Shown here: positions 12,541-28,400 of the stretch, piece by piece
Layout: each line of letters opens with the position of its first letter
Position numbering within the stretch: position 1 is the first letter of the stretch
Source: Schizophyllum amplum
Taxonomy: Eukaryota > Basidiomycota > Agaricomycetes > Agaricales > Schizophyllaceae
Reading direction: 5' to 3'
DNA length: 64,000 nucleotides
NCBI GenBank assembly: GCA_007026445.1
Contig: VDMD01000018.1
Location: 372,001-436,000 of the forward strand
The notes under the pieces: model-generated
What the model was told of the DNA's origin: nothing
The model's input: the letters and a program-made list of their open reading frames with translations, nothing else
Databases searched by the model: none
Translations under genes and position numbers: made by a program

Positions 12541-15061
12541 GGATGCCGCGCAGAGTTCATGATGCGTGCGAGTCGGTGTGGATTTTTGCAGATCGGGATG
12601 ATGAAGGGACGCTCCGTAATTCGGGGTGGAGAGTCAGCAGGCGGTACGTAGTACGTTGAGCGCGCGCACTGTGAGATGGCGGTCGGTATCTGTGCGACTC
12701 GCATCAGGCATTTTTGGAGCACTCGTGCATGACGGCAGGCCTGCGCACGGTGTCCTAAACATCAACGCTCTCGATGCTTTCAACAACAGTTCAGCCGGGC
12801 ATTCCCAGTCGGTCCGATGGCCTAGTAAATACATATGAGGCATACAAAACATAGTAGTCACTAACCGCCTGGAAGTTGACGTACTCTGCAGGGTTGACGC
12901 TGCGCAGAGCTCGCTTGGAGTTTAGGAAACCCTCCCGAATTGTGGAGAGTAGCGATAAAAATCGTCTGCCGCCATTAACGGTCTTCCAATCAATGTCACC
13001 GCCCCTTCAACAGCCTTGAGCTTGCAATCTCTAGTACTCAGAATGCAGTGAATGGCCTGCGGGATTAGTACGCAAAAATGCGGTAAACAAACCTGTATTG
13101 CCTCATTTGGTTCATCAATTAGCTCGTGTTGCATTATGATTGCTAGGTAGACGGGAGATGGATAACGATGTAATGCCCACGGTGCTTTCGTCCCTCTTGA
13201 TGTTCGCTGTTGAGGCCTCGAGGCCTAGGGCTCCTTCTGCACCGTAGCGCGTAGGTTTGGCGGAATGCGGAAGAAAACCGTCCGGACTCGGAATTCTATG
13301 TTTTTGGTCGTCATGGGTCACATGAGCATTTGCACATCATGGGAAAATTAATTATGTAGCAAACCTTATGCCGGCCGATCATTACATCCGGCCGCAAGTG
13401 TTGATTCCATTCCATTTTGGGCGCCGGTTTGCTTGGCTCTGTTTATGCTTGACTGTGCTTACCCATTTAGGTTCCGTGCGCGCCCATGCGAGGCTGGACC
13501 AAGGCTAGACGACCGGCAATGCATTCTTGCCTCATTGGTTCAACTGTTGAACTTTCTTGCATATGCGACTTGGATGCGACGCTGAGATGCTCTTTCTTGC
13601 CCTACTGGGAGCTCGCCCCTTCTGGACCAATCTAACACCGCGCCACCCACGCTAGTCACGAACCTTTTCTTATTCCTGAGCACGAGACCACGCTGCAGGT
13701 CTGGAGCCTGAAGATTGTCTTGCCCGTTCCGGACCACTAAGACAGTTACCCGGCGGTCTTTGCTCTTCATCGCGTTAATATGGGAAGCGACTGTACCTTC
13801 GCCAGTCTGAGGAGGCCACAGTACGGCTAAGCTCTACCCTTCGGGCACGTCGCTCAGCGGAGCTGCCGCAGGAACGACTCGCGAAATGGACGAAACTTGG
13901 CAAGGACGTGTACGTCGGTTGGTCGCTGTGGCCACCTTGCGGCCGATGTGATGCTGCTGTGCACTGCAGCTGTATCGTCGGAAGTTTTGGTGCGTCGTCG
14001 TTGGCAAGTTACCTACAGATCCGAGTTCATACAAACGTATTGCGCACTGGCACACGCAGCTGTCGCTCACCTCATGGTCCGAGCAGCCCGACACTGCTCA
14101 CTGGCCGAGCCCTCGCCACCGTTCAACAATGCCCGCGGTCCGAAGTACGCACATGTATGACCCCAACTTCGGCGATCCGGGATACGTCTGACTACTTTTT
14201 AGCGCCCTGCGGCACGAGATGACAGCTTCCATACGGGCTCGGATTGGACTAGGACTGGACGTAAGTCCAACGTGTTGTATACTGCGCCGACTAGGGCGCC
14301 CGTCAGCCCCTGCATTTGCGCATGAAAGGGCTAAGTAGGCAATTTTCTGGGAAGTACGGCTTCAACTACGCGTCTTCCAATACGTCGAAGGCATCAGGTA
14401 GGTGCGGCGCTTTCTATATAAATCATGCGCCCAATAATCGAGCATGTCAACCGCTGGAGAACGCTACGGCCGCTGTCCGAGGCGGACGGACAGTTGAAGA
14501 TCCATTCCCGACGCCAGTCAAGGGAGACGGGATGCGTCAACTGAGCGCGAAAGTAGGACTTGACGTCAAATCACTATGCAAGGCATGTCTTTGTCGTCTA
14601 TGAAAGGCTAATTAGTAGTGCTTCACTTAGCAGGCAGATGACGCCTCATCACCTGTCATGAACAAAGCCTGACCCTTCCCGACATGCGCAAGCGCCTCGA
14701 ACGTTGATAAATTACCCTTAGATTTGATTAGCAGCGACTGGAGAGGCTTGTGCCAGTAAGTAGTAGGTAGTAAGCAAGTATCACCGAGGCGATTACCTGG
14801 CGATAAGTGAAAGCGCGCCGATTTTGCCGACACCCTCGATGCTCCGCATATAACAGCCCCGCAGTATGGTCTTCATGCTCAGGAAAGCATGGTTCGAGTG
14901 AATTTCTCTAACTGGCTGTTGCAAACTTGTCGGTGCCACTGTCAAGTTCGCGATCACGTTGTGATTCGAATCATGGCATGTTCGTTTTTCACGTGACGGT
15001 GGGACAGTCCGATCGCTCAATCGTCTTTGCCTCCAACCTGCCTCTGACCACCACTCTTGCC
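12541..15061. other. Intergenic, nothing recognised
   Basis: Only short ORFs without domain signatures; no tRNA, no clear repeat. The last few hundred bases are presumably the promoter of the methyltransferase-like gene. Confidence 0.45.
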
Positions 15062-16897
15062 ATGGCATCGATGTCTATGCCGAAACAGCATCATTTTCGC
15101 CAGATGATGCAGGGGATGCATGATATGCAAGATTTTCTGAGCACAGAATTCGTCGATACTCTGCTTCGCACACATCCAAACGATAATGGGAACATACCTG
15201 AATCCTGGGCTTCCTGGTGGGCTTGGGCTGGGAGCGCTGCGTCATGCGTCTCGTCGTCGCATGTTTCTGCGGCCCCTTGGATGCGTCTTCTCGAATACTA
15301 CTGCTCCGGAACGCAAACACCGACTGCTCTACAACGAGTGAATATCCGCCCTTTTGAGTAGTTGATCTCTATAACGTCCTAGCCAGGATGCCGATATACC
15401 TGAGCAACTACGGGTCTTTATCGAGAAGCTGCGGCAACTGTCGCTTGATAGGACACCCATAGATATTCACGGTCAGTGGCAGTTGACCGAGCTCCCATGT
15501 CGATAACTGACCCAGTGCAGTACCCACCATCCAGGCTTCTGCGGTCGGAATGTCGCCCAAAAAGTCGCATGAAGTTTTTCGTATGACCGCCTACGTTGCA
15601 TCATTCATTCGCGGCTGTGGCATAGATCCAGCAACTGCATGTATAGTCGATGTGGGCGCCGGTCAGGTCTGTATTCGTGGTCGTCCGGTGTCTCCAGTCG
15701 CTGACTCTATCGCGAAGGGGTATCTTACGCGAACTCTCCAGCTGCACATTCAATGCCGAGGAATTCTTGCCTTGGACGGAGATGATGCGCAGACAGCAGG
15801 TGCGAAGAAGTGGGAGAAGAAACTATGCATCGAAGATTCTGTGACGCATAGAACGATATGGATCACACCAATGAATCTGATAGAAACCGTCGACCAGTGG
15901 GCGGCAGATCTACAGCGCGCGGACGATGAGAGCATGCCTGTCTTCTTCGTTGCGTTGCATGCATGCGGCTCGCTCACCCCCACCATCCTACGCACATTCG
16001 CCGAGGGAAGGCGCCGACTTTCGTCCCGTATCGAGGGAACCCCTCCTCTGTGGCATCCCGCTGGTGTTGTGGCCGTGGGCTGCTGCTACAATCTTATGCA
16101 TCCCGATGGTAAGGAATTTTCATTCGCAGCGGAACAGTCAACCGACAGCTTCCTCAGATTTTCCAATGTCTACCGCACTCATAAGCCACCGCCAAAATAT
16201 GTCTCCTCCTGCATCGGCTCTTCCAGCGTCGGCCTACCACCTGGCCACTCAGATCCCTGGTGTATGGGTCCAGACGCCTGAAGCACTCACTAATGCGACC
16301 CTTGCTGTTCGGAAGATCGTCTGGCGAGCCCTGCTATCTCACGACTTTTCTTTGAAACCCTTCACGGCCAAATCAACATCACGCGAATTCGAGTTGCATT
16401 CCGACTTGTCCTGCGCGCGGGGAGAGACGCCGTCGGCCCGTAGGCAGAGCTGCATAGGAACCGAAGGGACCGGTATGCGCCCGGAGATGCAACGGCTCGG
16501 GAAGCTGAACAACAAATTCTACGACAATTGGGAAGATTTCGTGGCTGCCGCTGCGGAGAGGATGGGCTTCAAGCCGATACAAGAAGGTACTCGGCCGGAC
16601 CCCGAGAAGCGGTACGCACTCGAGAACCAGCTCTCCGTTCTACACATCCTTCGCTGCATGACCGGGCCTCTTGTTGAGAGCCTGGTCGTATCGGATAGAA
16701 GGGCGTGGCTGGTGGAGCAGCTGAATGGGACTTCCGATGCTACAGAATATGCGAGCGTGGAATCTGGGGGCGGCGCCAGCATGCAGCAAGCACATGAGGA
16801 GAACGAGTCGATGATGGTGGCGATAGTGAATCTATTTGATCAGGCCACGGGGAGTGGACGGAACATAGCCATTACGGCTGTACCAAGACATGATTGA
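15062..16897 (+). CDS. METTL25/RRNAD1-type methyltransferase-domain protein
   Basis: Five exons give an intact 545-residue protein: 15062-15337, 15387-15471, 15521-15666, 15718-16108 and 16158-16897; all introns are GT-AG of 49-51 nt and the total length is a multiple of three. The Rossmann SAM-binding motif is CIVDVGAGQ followed directly by GYLTRTL, rebuilt by removing intron 15667-15717. Next come an acidic ribose-binding segment (ILALDGDDAQ), FFVALHACGSLTPTILR, and VVAVGCCYNLMHP. This pattern (VDVGxGxG/Y, ALHxCG, VGCCYN) is characteristic of the METTL25/RRNAD1 family. The substrate is not established for the fungal members, so only an SAM-dependent methyltransferase fold is claimed. The start at 15062 was chosen because it is the first ATG of the first coding exon. 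Another small intron near 16392-16441 is possible but not required. Confidence 0.8.
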
Positions 16898-17185
16898 GGT
16901 ACGCCGTGCGCTGCTCTCACTACTTGCGGTTAACGAGCGACTGCAGATGTACACGATTGAATATCAGAAGGTCGCTAAACTAGCGTTTGCATGCCAGATC
17001 GCGTCCATCAGAACCTACTCGACGTAGGGTACGTACCATGGTAGTAAGTAGTCCATCCGCAATGGAACAGGCGATAGTACAGATGTTTGGTGAACTCAGC
17101 CGTGGAAGTTGCCTCTTCCGCGGAGTATGATGTACAAATCAACCAAACATTTGACTGTTATCCTGCTCTAGTCGCCTCGCATCGT

Positions 17186-18612
17186 TCAGAGACCATGTCC
17201 GAGATCGAACGTCCGTGCCAGAACGTCCTGCAACCCCTCTTGTACGCCTAAGTAGTCATGACCTCCGGCAAGAGCCTTCACGAACGTCACCTTCCGGCCG
17301 CCGCCACGGCTATCTACGAACTCTTCCACGGTGCCGAAGTTGTGAATGGGAGTGATCTTCACGATGTCTTCCCGTCGTAGAGGCCCTTGGGCACCAGGAT
17401 CATGGGCGTCGCGCGCCACCGCTGAGCGTATGGCAGGCAGCAGGGGCTCGAGGAATGCTTCAAAAAGGGCCTCCGAATGCGTGTACGGAATGTCATAGTC
17501 GTTCTCGCTGTGCGCAACAACAACATCGGCCGATGTTAGGTCCTGTAACCAGTGACGTGTGAGTATTGTGCCTCATTCGGAGAGCAGACTAGTTACCCTG
17601 ACGGCGCGCAAGGTGTCGAAGCGATGAACGACCATTCTCCCCACAAGGTCTTTCGTGGTGAGGTTGAGTCAATCAAGTTATCCGACGGCGAAAGGGTAAC
17701 ATACCGACAGCACCAGGAATAAGGTGTAATGGTCGCATAAGGGGAATGAGGCCGAGAATGCTGTACGTCTTCACCACTTCGGAGATGCTCGAGAATGGGC
17801 TCATCAACACGAGTCCCCTCGGTTTCTCACCCTCGCGCTCTAGCACGACTCCCAGGCGAGCTGTTACACCAGTACCTTCAACGACGTTATGAGTTGTAGG
17901 AGAGTGAAGTACGTGATGACAAACCTAAGGAGTGGCCAACACGACGATATCCTGCGGCCGTGCGCCTCGCTCGACGAGCCAGCGCCACGCAGCGTGCGCA
18001 TCCGTTGTCAGCCCTTCCTCAGATGGCGTTCCCGTGGAGTCCCCGAAGCCACGGTAGTCGATAGCGAGAACGTTCGCCGCTAGTCTTGAAGAAAACATAG
18101 TGTAATGTTGGATTCGAGCGGGGAATGCGCGCGTGGCAGCGTTACCGTGAAAGAAGAGTATGGTTGGATACGCTGCAAGCGCCTTTCCTATCTCGTCTTC
18201 CCAGTTGCGCTCAGAGGAAATATGCGGCGAAGCGCGATAATATGGGTCGGCGAGGACGAACCAGGCGCCAAGTTCCTCGCCGTCAGGCGTGCGTAATCTG
18301 AAGTTGAGGGTTTTGTTTGCTGAGAGGTCATGCCAGAGTGGATTATATAGATGAAAAGGGACTGTCTGCTGAGGGGACTTACGTGCTAGGCCATACTTCT
18401 CCGGCAAGTCGAACTTGGCAAAGAGAGGCAGTTTGATTTTATTCAAGTAGAGGACCCTGTCATGTTCAGTTCGTGTAGGACGGTGTGGGACAGGAGAGCA
18501 GTACTCACAGACCCTGTATATATGGTACAGACAGAAGTAGAACTGCAGTTGCATAAGTTACCGCAGCACCGCCAAGGACTTGGACGAGGAATGGCCCGAG
18601 AGATATGTTCAT
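17186..18612 (-). CDS. ABHD12-type alpha/beta hydrolase (membrane lipid hydrolase)
   Basis: Starts at 18612 (MNISLGPFLVQVLGG) with a hydrophobic N-terminal segment (ATAVLLLSVPYI). Introns 18457-18508, 18320-18382 and 17876-17924 join in phase, rebuilding YGLAPNKTLNF, a family hallmark, followed by GEELGAWFVLADPYYR. The oxyanion region is ILFFHGNAA, then NVLAIDYRGFGDSTG. The nucleophile elbow GHSLGTGV is split by intron 17876-17924. Catalytic Asp and His lie in SENDYDIPY and GGHDYLG. ABHD12 enzymes are membrane-bound serine hydrolases acting on monoacylglycerol and lysophospholipids; substrate here is inferred only. One oddity: the exon reads DIVVL and then needs one extra G at about 17936 for GHSLG to be in frame; as written it gives ATP and a stop. 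Other genes here carry similar missing bases, so an assembly error is likely. Confidence 0.8.
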
Positions 18613-19358
18613 GATGTCGAAGATGGTTGGCCGAAGGCGGTCTAACAGCCAGAAGTTAGGCATATGCTGGGAGGCCTAAGATATCCAGTCAAACGTAAGT
18701 AGAGATGGCAGGAATGTGTACCTGGCAGTCGAGGTGGCCGTCAAAATCAACCTCAGACTTGGAGGCGTACGCGATGTACAGTAACACAGCATTCACGTGA
18801 AACGTCATCGGCAGTTTCCGAAGCTCACGTTATTATCCGCTTATATCAAGTCACTGTTCCTGCACTATTCAGGTCGATGGCATGTACACTACTTAAGTAC
18901 TAATTGCTGTGTCCATCAGGCAATCAGATTAAGCATCCTCGCAATAGACCCGTTGAGATGCGACGGCAAGCAACAGGCCATTAGAGATGAGTGCAGATGT
19001 AGCCGTCGCCATAGCTCGAAAGGAAGGATTTGCAAGGCCAACTTTCACGTAGCGCGATCAGAGGACAATAACTTCGGGGTCACAGAAACGTAGGCCCTAT
19101 TTTGGACCACCGTTCTACAACCAACAGCTATGTAATGCGAATCAAAGACTTCGCCTCAAGTAATCTCTGAGTGCAAAGGGTCTCCGGATTGAGTGCAAGG
19201 TCCACGAGCAACGACCGCGGGAGACAGGCGAAAGACGGAGGCGGGTGATGACATCCGGCCCGATCATCCGCATCCTGTACCGTCCCTCCACATCCTCTGC
19301 CGACTCCACGGTCTCTCGAGTCAAGTCTAACTCTGCACGCTGCAGGTAGCAAGTCGGG
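18613..19358. other. Divergent intergenic region
   Basis: Lies between the start of the ABHD12-type gene (-) and of the small membrane protein (+), so it should hold both promoters. Short ORFs on both strands show no recognisable features. Confidence 0.4.
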
Positions 19359-19902
19359 ATGTCTTGGACTTCAAGGACTCCACCACCGCCGTCCTATGTG
19401 GAGACCAATCTTCCAGTGGTGTTGAGCATAATGTGCAGTCGTTTGTTCGCGCACGCCATCTCTTCATTAACCGCCGTGCAGCATACCACCCATTCTCCTC
19501 GTCGCATCTTATTATGCACGCAAGTGGTACCTCGCAGACAAGCTGAAGCGGACAGGCATAGGGAAAGGCGGTCAGTCTATCTCGTTACAGGTCCTCCACT
19601 GTCTCACGTATCCTTAAGCACCGGGATTCCAAACCAATGTGCGCCAGGTGCGTATCACGCCGGCAATTGCGGAGCGGTTGCGACGCGGGGAGCAGGTGAG
19701 CCCTGAGGAGATCGAGGCGGCCTCGCGAGCGACGGACAATGCGCCGCCGCCCCCGCGGCCTCGCCCCTATGGGGACATTGTTGAGGTGGATTTACGAGGT
19801 CAGAACAATGCGACCTCGGAAGAGGAAGAGGAAGAGGCCAATGAGTGGGTACCGGAACATATAACGAAGAAGAAGAGCAAAGGGAAGGGCAAGAGGAGAT
19901 GA
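19359..19902 (+). CDS. Small single-pass membrane protein of unknown function
   Basis: Three exons (19359-19432, 19482-19570, 19619-19902; introns of 49 and 48 nt, GT-AG) give an intact 148-residue protein. It starts MSWTSRTPPPPSYVET, then has one clear transmembrane helix (VVLSIIIPPILLVASYY) followed by a basic flank (ARKWYLADKLKRTG). The soluble part contains VRITPAIAERLRRGEQVSPE, a Pro-rich segment, a run of glutamates (SEEEEEEANEW) and a very basic tail (KKKSKGKGKRR). The Arg/Lys flank after the helix suggests an N-out or short N-terminal orientation with the charged part in the cytosol. I do not recognise a characterised family. The clean splicing and domain-like layout argue that this is a real gene. 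Confidence 0.65.
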
Positions 19903-20412
19903 TCATAGATCGTGCTGAGTCTGTGCTGAGTGCTTCCCGCAATGCCATATGTCGCTGCCACTAGTAACGACTTGACTCGACTTCAGCTGTGAAGAAATTA
20001 ACGTCAGCAGTTAGCTGCAGAAAATTTATGGTCTGTTGCCTGACCTAGAAGCGAACGGGGGCAAGGTGGGGGCAAACCAAGTGTGACATTCTGCCACAGT
20101 GTCAGACAAATTGTAGCGCGACACGACTGCTCGCGAACAGTCACAGGCCATGACCTTGTCACATCATTCGGTCACGCAATTTCGCGCTCGCGTCGTACTC
20201 TCATCATCATCCGGGGTCGCGTCGAGGTCTGATCATTGTGCGCTATCTGCGTCGCCGTCTGCGCTATCAGCCGTCTTCGTCAGCCAATCACGCTTGCGTC
20301 TGGCTGTTACCCTGTCGGCAGCAAACAGTGAACTGCCACCGCTTGCATCACTGGTATACGATCAATCATCACGATATCTCTGGCATACGACAACTTGAGC
20401 ACGAACGCGAGC
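19903..20412. other. Intergenic, presumed SMC3 promoter
   Basis: About 500 bp between the small membrane protein and SMC3; no ORF or repeat of note. Confidence 0.4.
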
Positions 20413-25133
<4,721 letters not shown>

Positions 25134-25474
25134 GCCAGTACCGCCCTCAAGCGCGTTTGACATCGTGTGCAGTGTATTTATCACCCTCGCTCTATCTCGT
25201 TTACTATTGCTGCTTTCGTGCTTCTCGTCTTCTGTATGATTGTGTTGTTATCCGTGCACTGGGCTATCTTGCGGAGGGTTTTTGACTGACTGTACTCGAT
25301 CCTGTATTGAACCACATCGTCGCTCTAGAATAAGAGTCTTTGAGAGCTCTGGTGGATCGGTACGCGTCTGTTCACCGTGACACACGCGTGACTTCATTAG
25401 CGTTGCGTGGGAAATCGCCACGCGCTTAATTGTGTGTTCCCCTTCCTAGCGTCAACCGTGTCTCGACGGACGCG
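25134..25474. other. Intergenic between SMC3 and SCC2
   Basis: 341 bp that must contain the SMC3 3' end and the SCC2 promoter; no ORF with support and no obvious TATA box seen. Confidence 0.5.
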
Positions 25475-28400
25475 ATGAACGGCAATCACGCATGGTATGC
25501 AGGAAATCGCGACGCGTCTGGTCAGCGGGCGACGCCTGCAGTCCTCGAATCCCAACGCATCTACGCGGTGTACCCTATGGCAGCAGCAGTCCCCACACAC
25601 CATGGTCAGTTCGAGTCCTCGCACTTCCAAGCTCTCCGTCGCTCATTGAACTAGTCGCGCGCCATATCAACAATATGTCGATGCCGACACATCCCCCTTC
25701 TTTCGTGCAGCCAGAGCTTTACGCGCCGCAGGGAAATCCGCCCCCATATTCCGAATACGCACACCAAGTGCAATACATGGGGGCGCCGGCCGCTCCAAGC
25801 TCGGATGGAGGTTATTGGGACGTCAATCGAAACAACGCGACGCGTTATATCGGCGCAGAGGCAGGACCGTGCGTGCTATTCCTACCTCACCAACCGGAGT
25901 CTGACGTCCTGGGCCAGATCATATCCCTTCCCTAGGCAAAGCCAGGAACATGCGCATACAACCAGTCCCTTCGCCCATTCCGTGTTCCAGCAGATGACCC
26001 CCTTGAACGCCTACCCTACTCCACCGCCTCAATCAAGTCGGCAACTGAAACCGCCTCCAGTGAACAGCCTGATGTATGCTCTCGGTGGCGCGCCGGCAGA
26101 CATGAATCGCTACCAGCCATCACCGCCCGAGCCAATGCAGTCGCCTCAATTCTTCGACGACTTTCTCGCTGCGAGAAGTCGTCAGCTTGACACGAAACCA
26201 CAAGTTCACCACACCGTCCAGACGCCTTCTCGAGGGTCCACGACTGTTGGCTTTCCCCCTCGCTCAAAAGCCCGCTTGCCTCTACCGGAGTTCGAACAGG
26301 AGAGCCCAGATCCGCTAGCGCTCACCAGTAGTCCTCCTAAACCAGTCGATTCACCGTCGAAGCCGAAGGCCGCCACATTCTCAGCGGCTTCATTGACGCC
26401 GAAGAAGCGCAAATCCATCTTCCAACTCGAGAGTCCCAGCATCAAGCGTGTCTCAAGCAATCAATCCATTCGCGGGAATATTCCATCGACGCCGACCTCG
26501 CATCATAACGCCTCCCGCTCACGCGTGCGGTCCCAGCCGGAAACCGCAGAGCGTGTCAACCCCCATCGCGTTCCGCAGACCCCTATACCAGTTACTCCTA
26601 CAAATCGTCTACTCGACCTCTGGCCGCTTCGTTACTGAAATCGGGATCTACGGTCATCGACTGCATCGAGATACGACGGCCAGCTTGGCTGACCCCGCAG
26701 TCCAAACACCGCAAACGGAAGGACGGGAGCCGCGAAGAGTCGCCAGACCCACTCGACGACTATGCGCCCATCGAGCAGCTCAGCCCTACTCGCACCAAGT
26801 TGTTCAATGACAACGTCAAGACCAGCGCGAGGAAGACCGGAGACCGCGATGAACGCACGCCGTTGGAGAAATTCACCACTCTCGTCGAAGATCTCTATGA
26901 GGCGGAGGATGCCCTACCTGCGGACTTCTCCACCTCGACCCCCGATTTCCCCGACGAATTCTTCTCGACCTACGTACCCCCAGGCGAGACGAGACATCCT
27001 GTTCTCAGTTATGGGTTCATGCGGAACAAACTCACGAAGGCCATTGCAAATGTGACGAAACCGCGCAAGGCTGCGCGTACCGGCGACAGTCCGATCAAGC
27101 GAACGGGCGGTAGAATGTGCGATGTCGACATGCAAGTTCTAAGTCGACTGTTGCGCATACTGCTTCGGAGCGTCAATGCTGGCAACGAGCTAGACCCTTT
27201 CGCGCACGTCGGCGAAAATCATAACGCGAGAACGCCAAGCAAGAAAGCTCAGGGCAAGCGGCGTGTGGAGCCTGAAGATGATGCCATGGACACGGACGAA
27301 TGTGACGCTGCACCGCCGGACCTGCCTGATGAAGCGAGATCTCCCGTGAAGTCAGAGAAGGGCAAGAAGAAGCCGAAGGTCGTCGCAGCCTCAGAAGACG
27401 ATCTCGACTCGCTTCTCCTTGCGCTCGAACATGCTCGAGACTGTGTTGTAGCTGCCGACTGTGCGCTCGCGCTTCTTGCTAGCGACAGATTGCCGAAGCA
27501 GGTAAGTCGTTGCATCCGGTGCACTCTCGTTCAAGTCAACGATCTAATGCTTCATCTCAGATGTATTCTGAAGAGCTTATCACAACATGTCTGGACGCCA
27601 TCAAAAATCACCTGACGAAGATCGTATATCCTTTCATCGAGGGCATTGCATCACCTGGGTACTCAACGGTCCCCGCGGTGCAAGCGTTAGTCAAGGCGAC
27701 GTCAAGAACCGCGTCCCATAGGTGAGTCAAGACTCTGCCATAATACTCTCCTCCCGTATCTGCCTCTTTTGGGATTGCTGACCATTCGACTTTCAGGGAG
27801 CGTATAACTGAGCTTTATGCTGCCATTTCGGCGTCGCTTCCCAGGATCAACGGGCTACTGAATACGGAAAGTCTTGCCATGAGCGACAAAGTCATCATCC
27901 AAACGGTATACCTCGCCGTGGAGCCGTTCTTTGTCGTAGATGGTGGCAACGACGGTAAAGCTCCGAAGACCGAGGCGAAAGCCGAGAGGAAGGCCAAATC
28001 CAAGTCGAATGACGTGCTAAAGACCTTTGGCCCGAGCTCGATGCGTGGGTTGAGACTTGAGGCCCTCAGTCTCTTGCGAACCGTACGTCTAGATCCGCTT
28101 TTCGCATGGAATGTGTCGTCACGAACATACTACAGGTCTTCGCTCGTCGACAGGACCAGCGTAGTTGGATCATCGAAGAAATCCTATCATCTCTTACAAA
28201 ACTTTCCGACACAAAACAAAAGGCAGGCCAGTTTCGGTGCGTATCGGCGGATTTCTTGTCGCTGGATCGAGACTCATCACTCTTGTCAGTCTTCGTGACG
28301 GTCGTTCTATCCGCACTGTATCTGCGCTGTTGTTGCAGCTCATACAAACGTCGTCTCACGATGTCGCTGCTCGAGCTCGTAAGATAGAAGCGCGGCGGAA

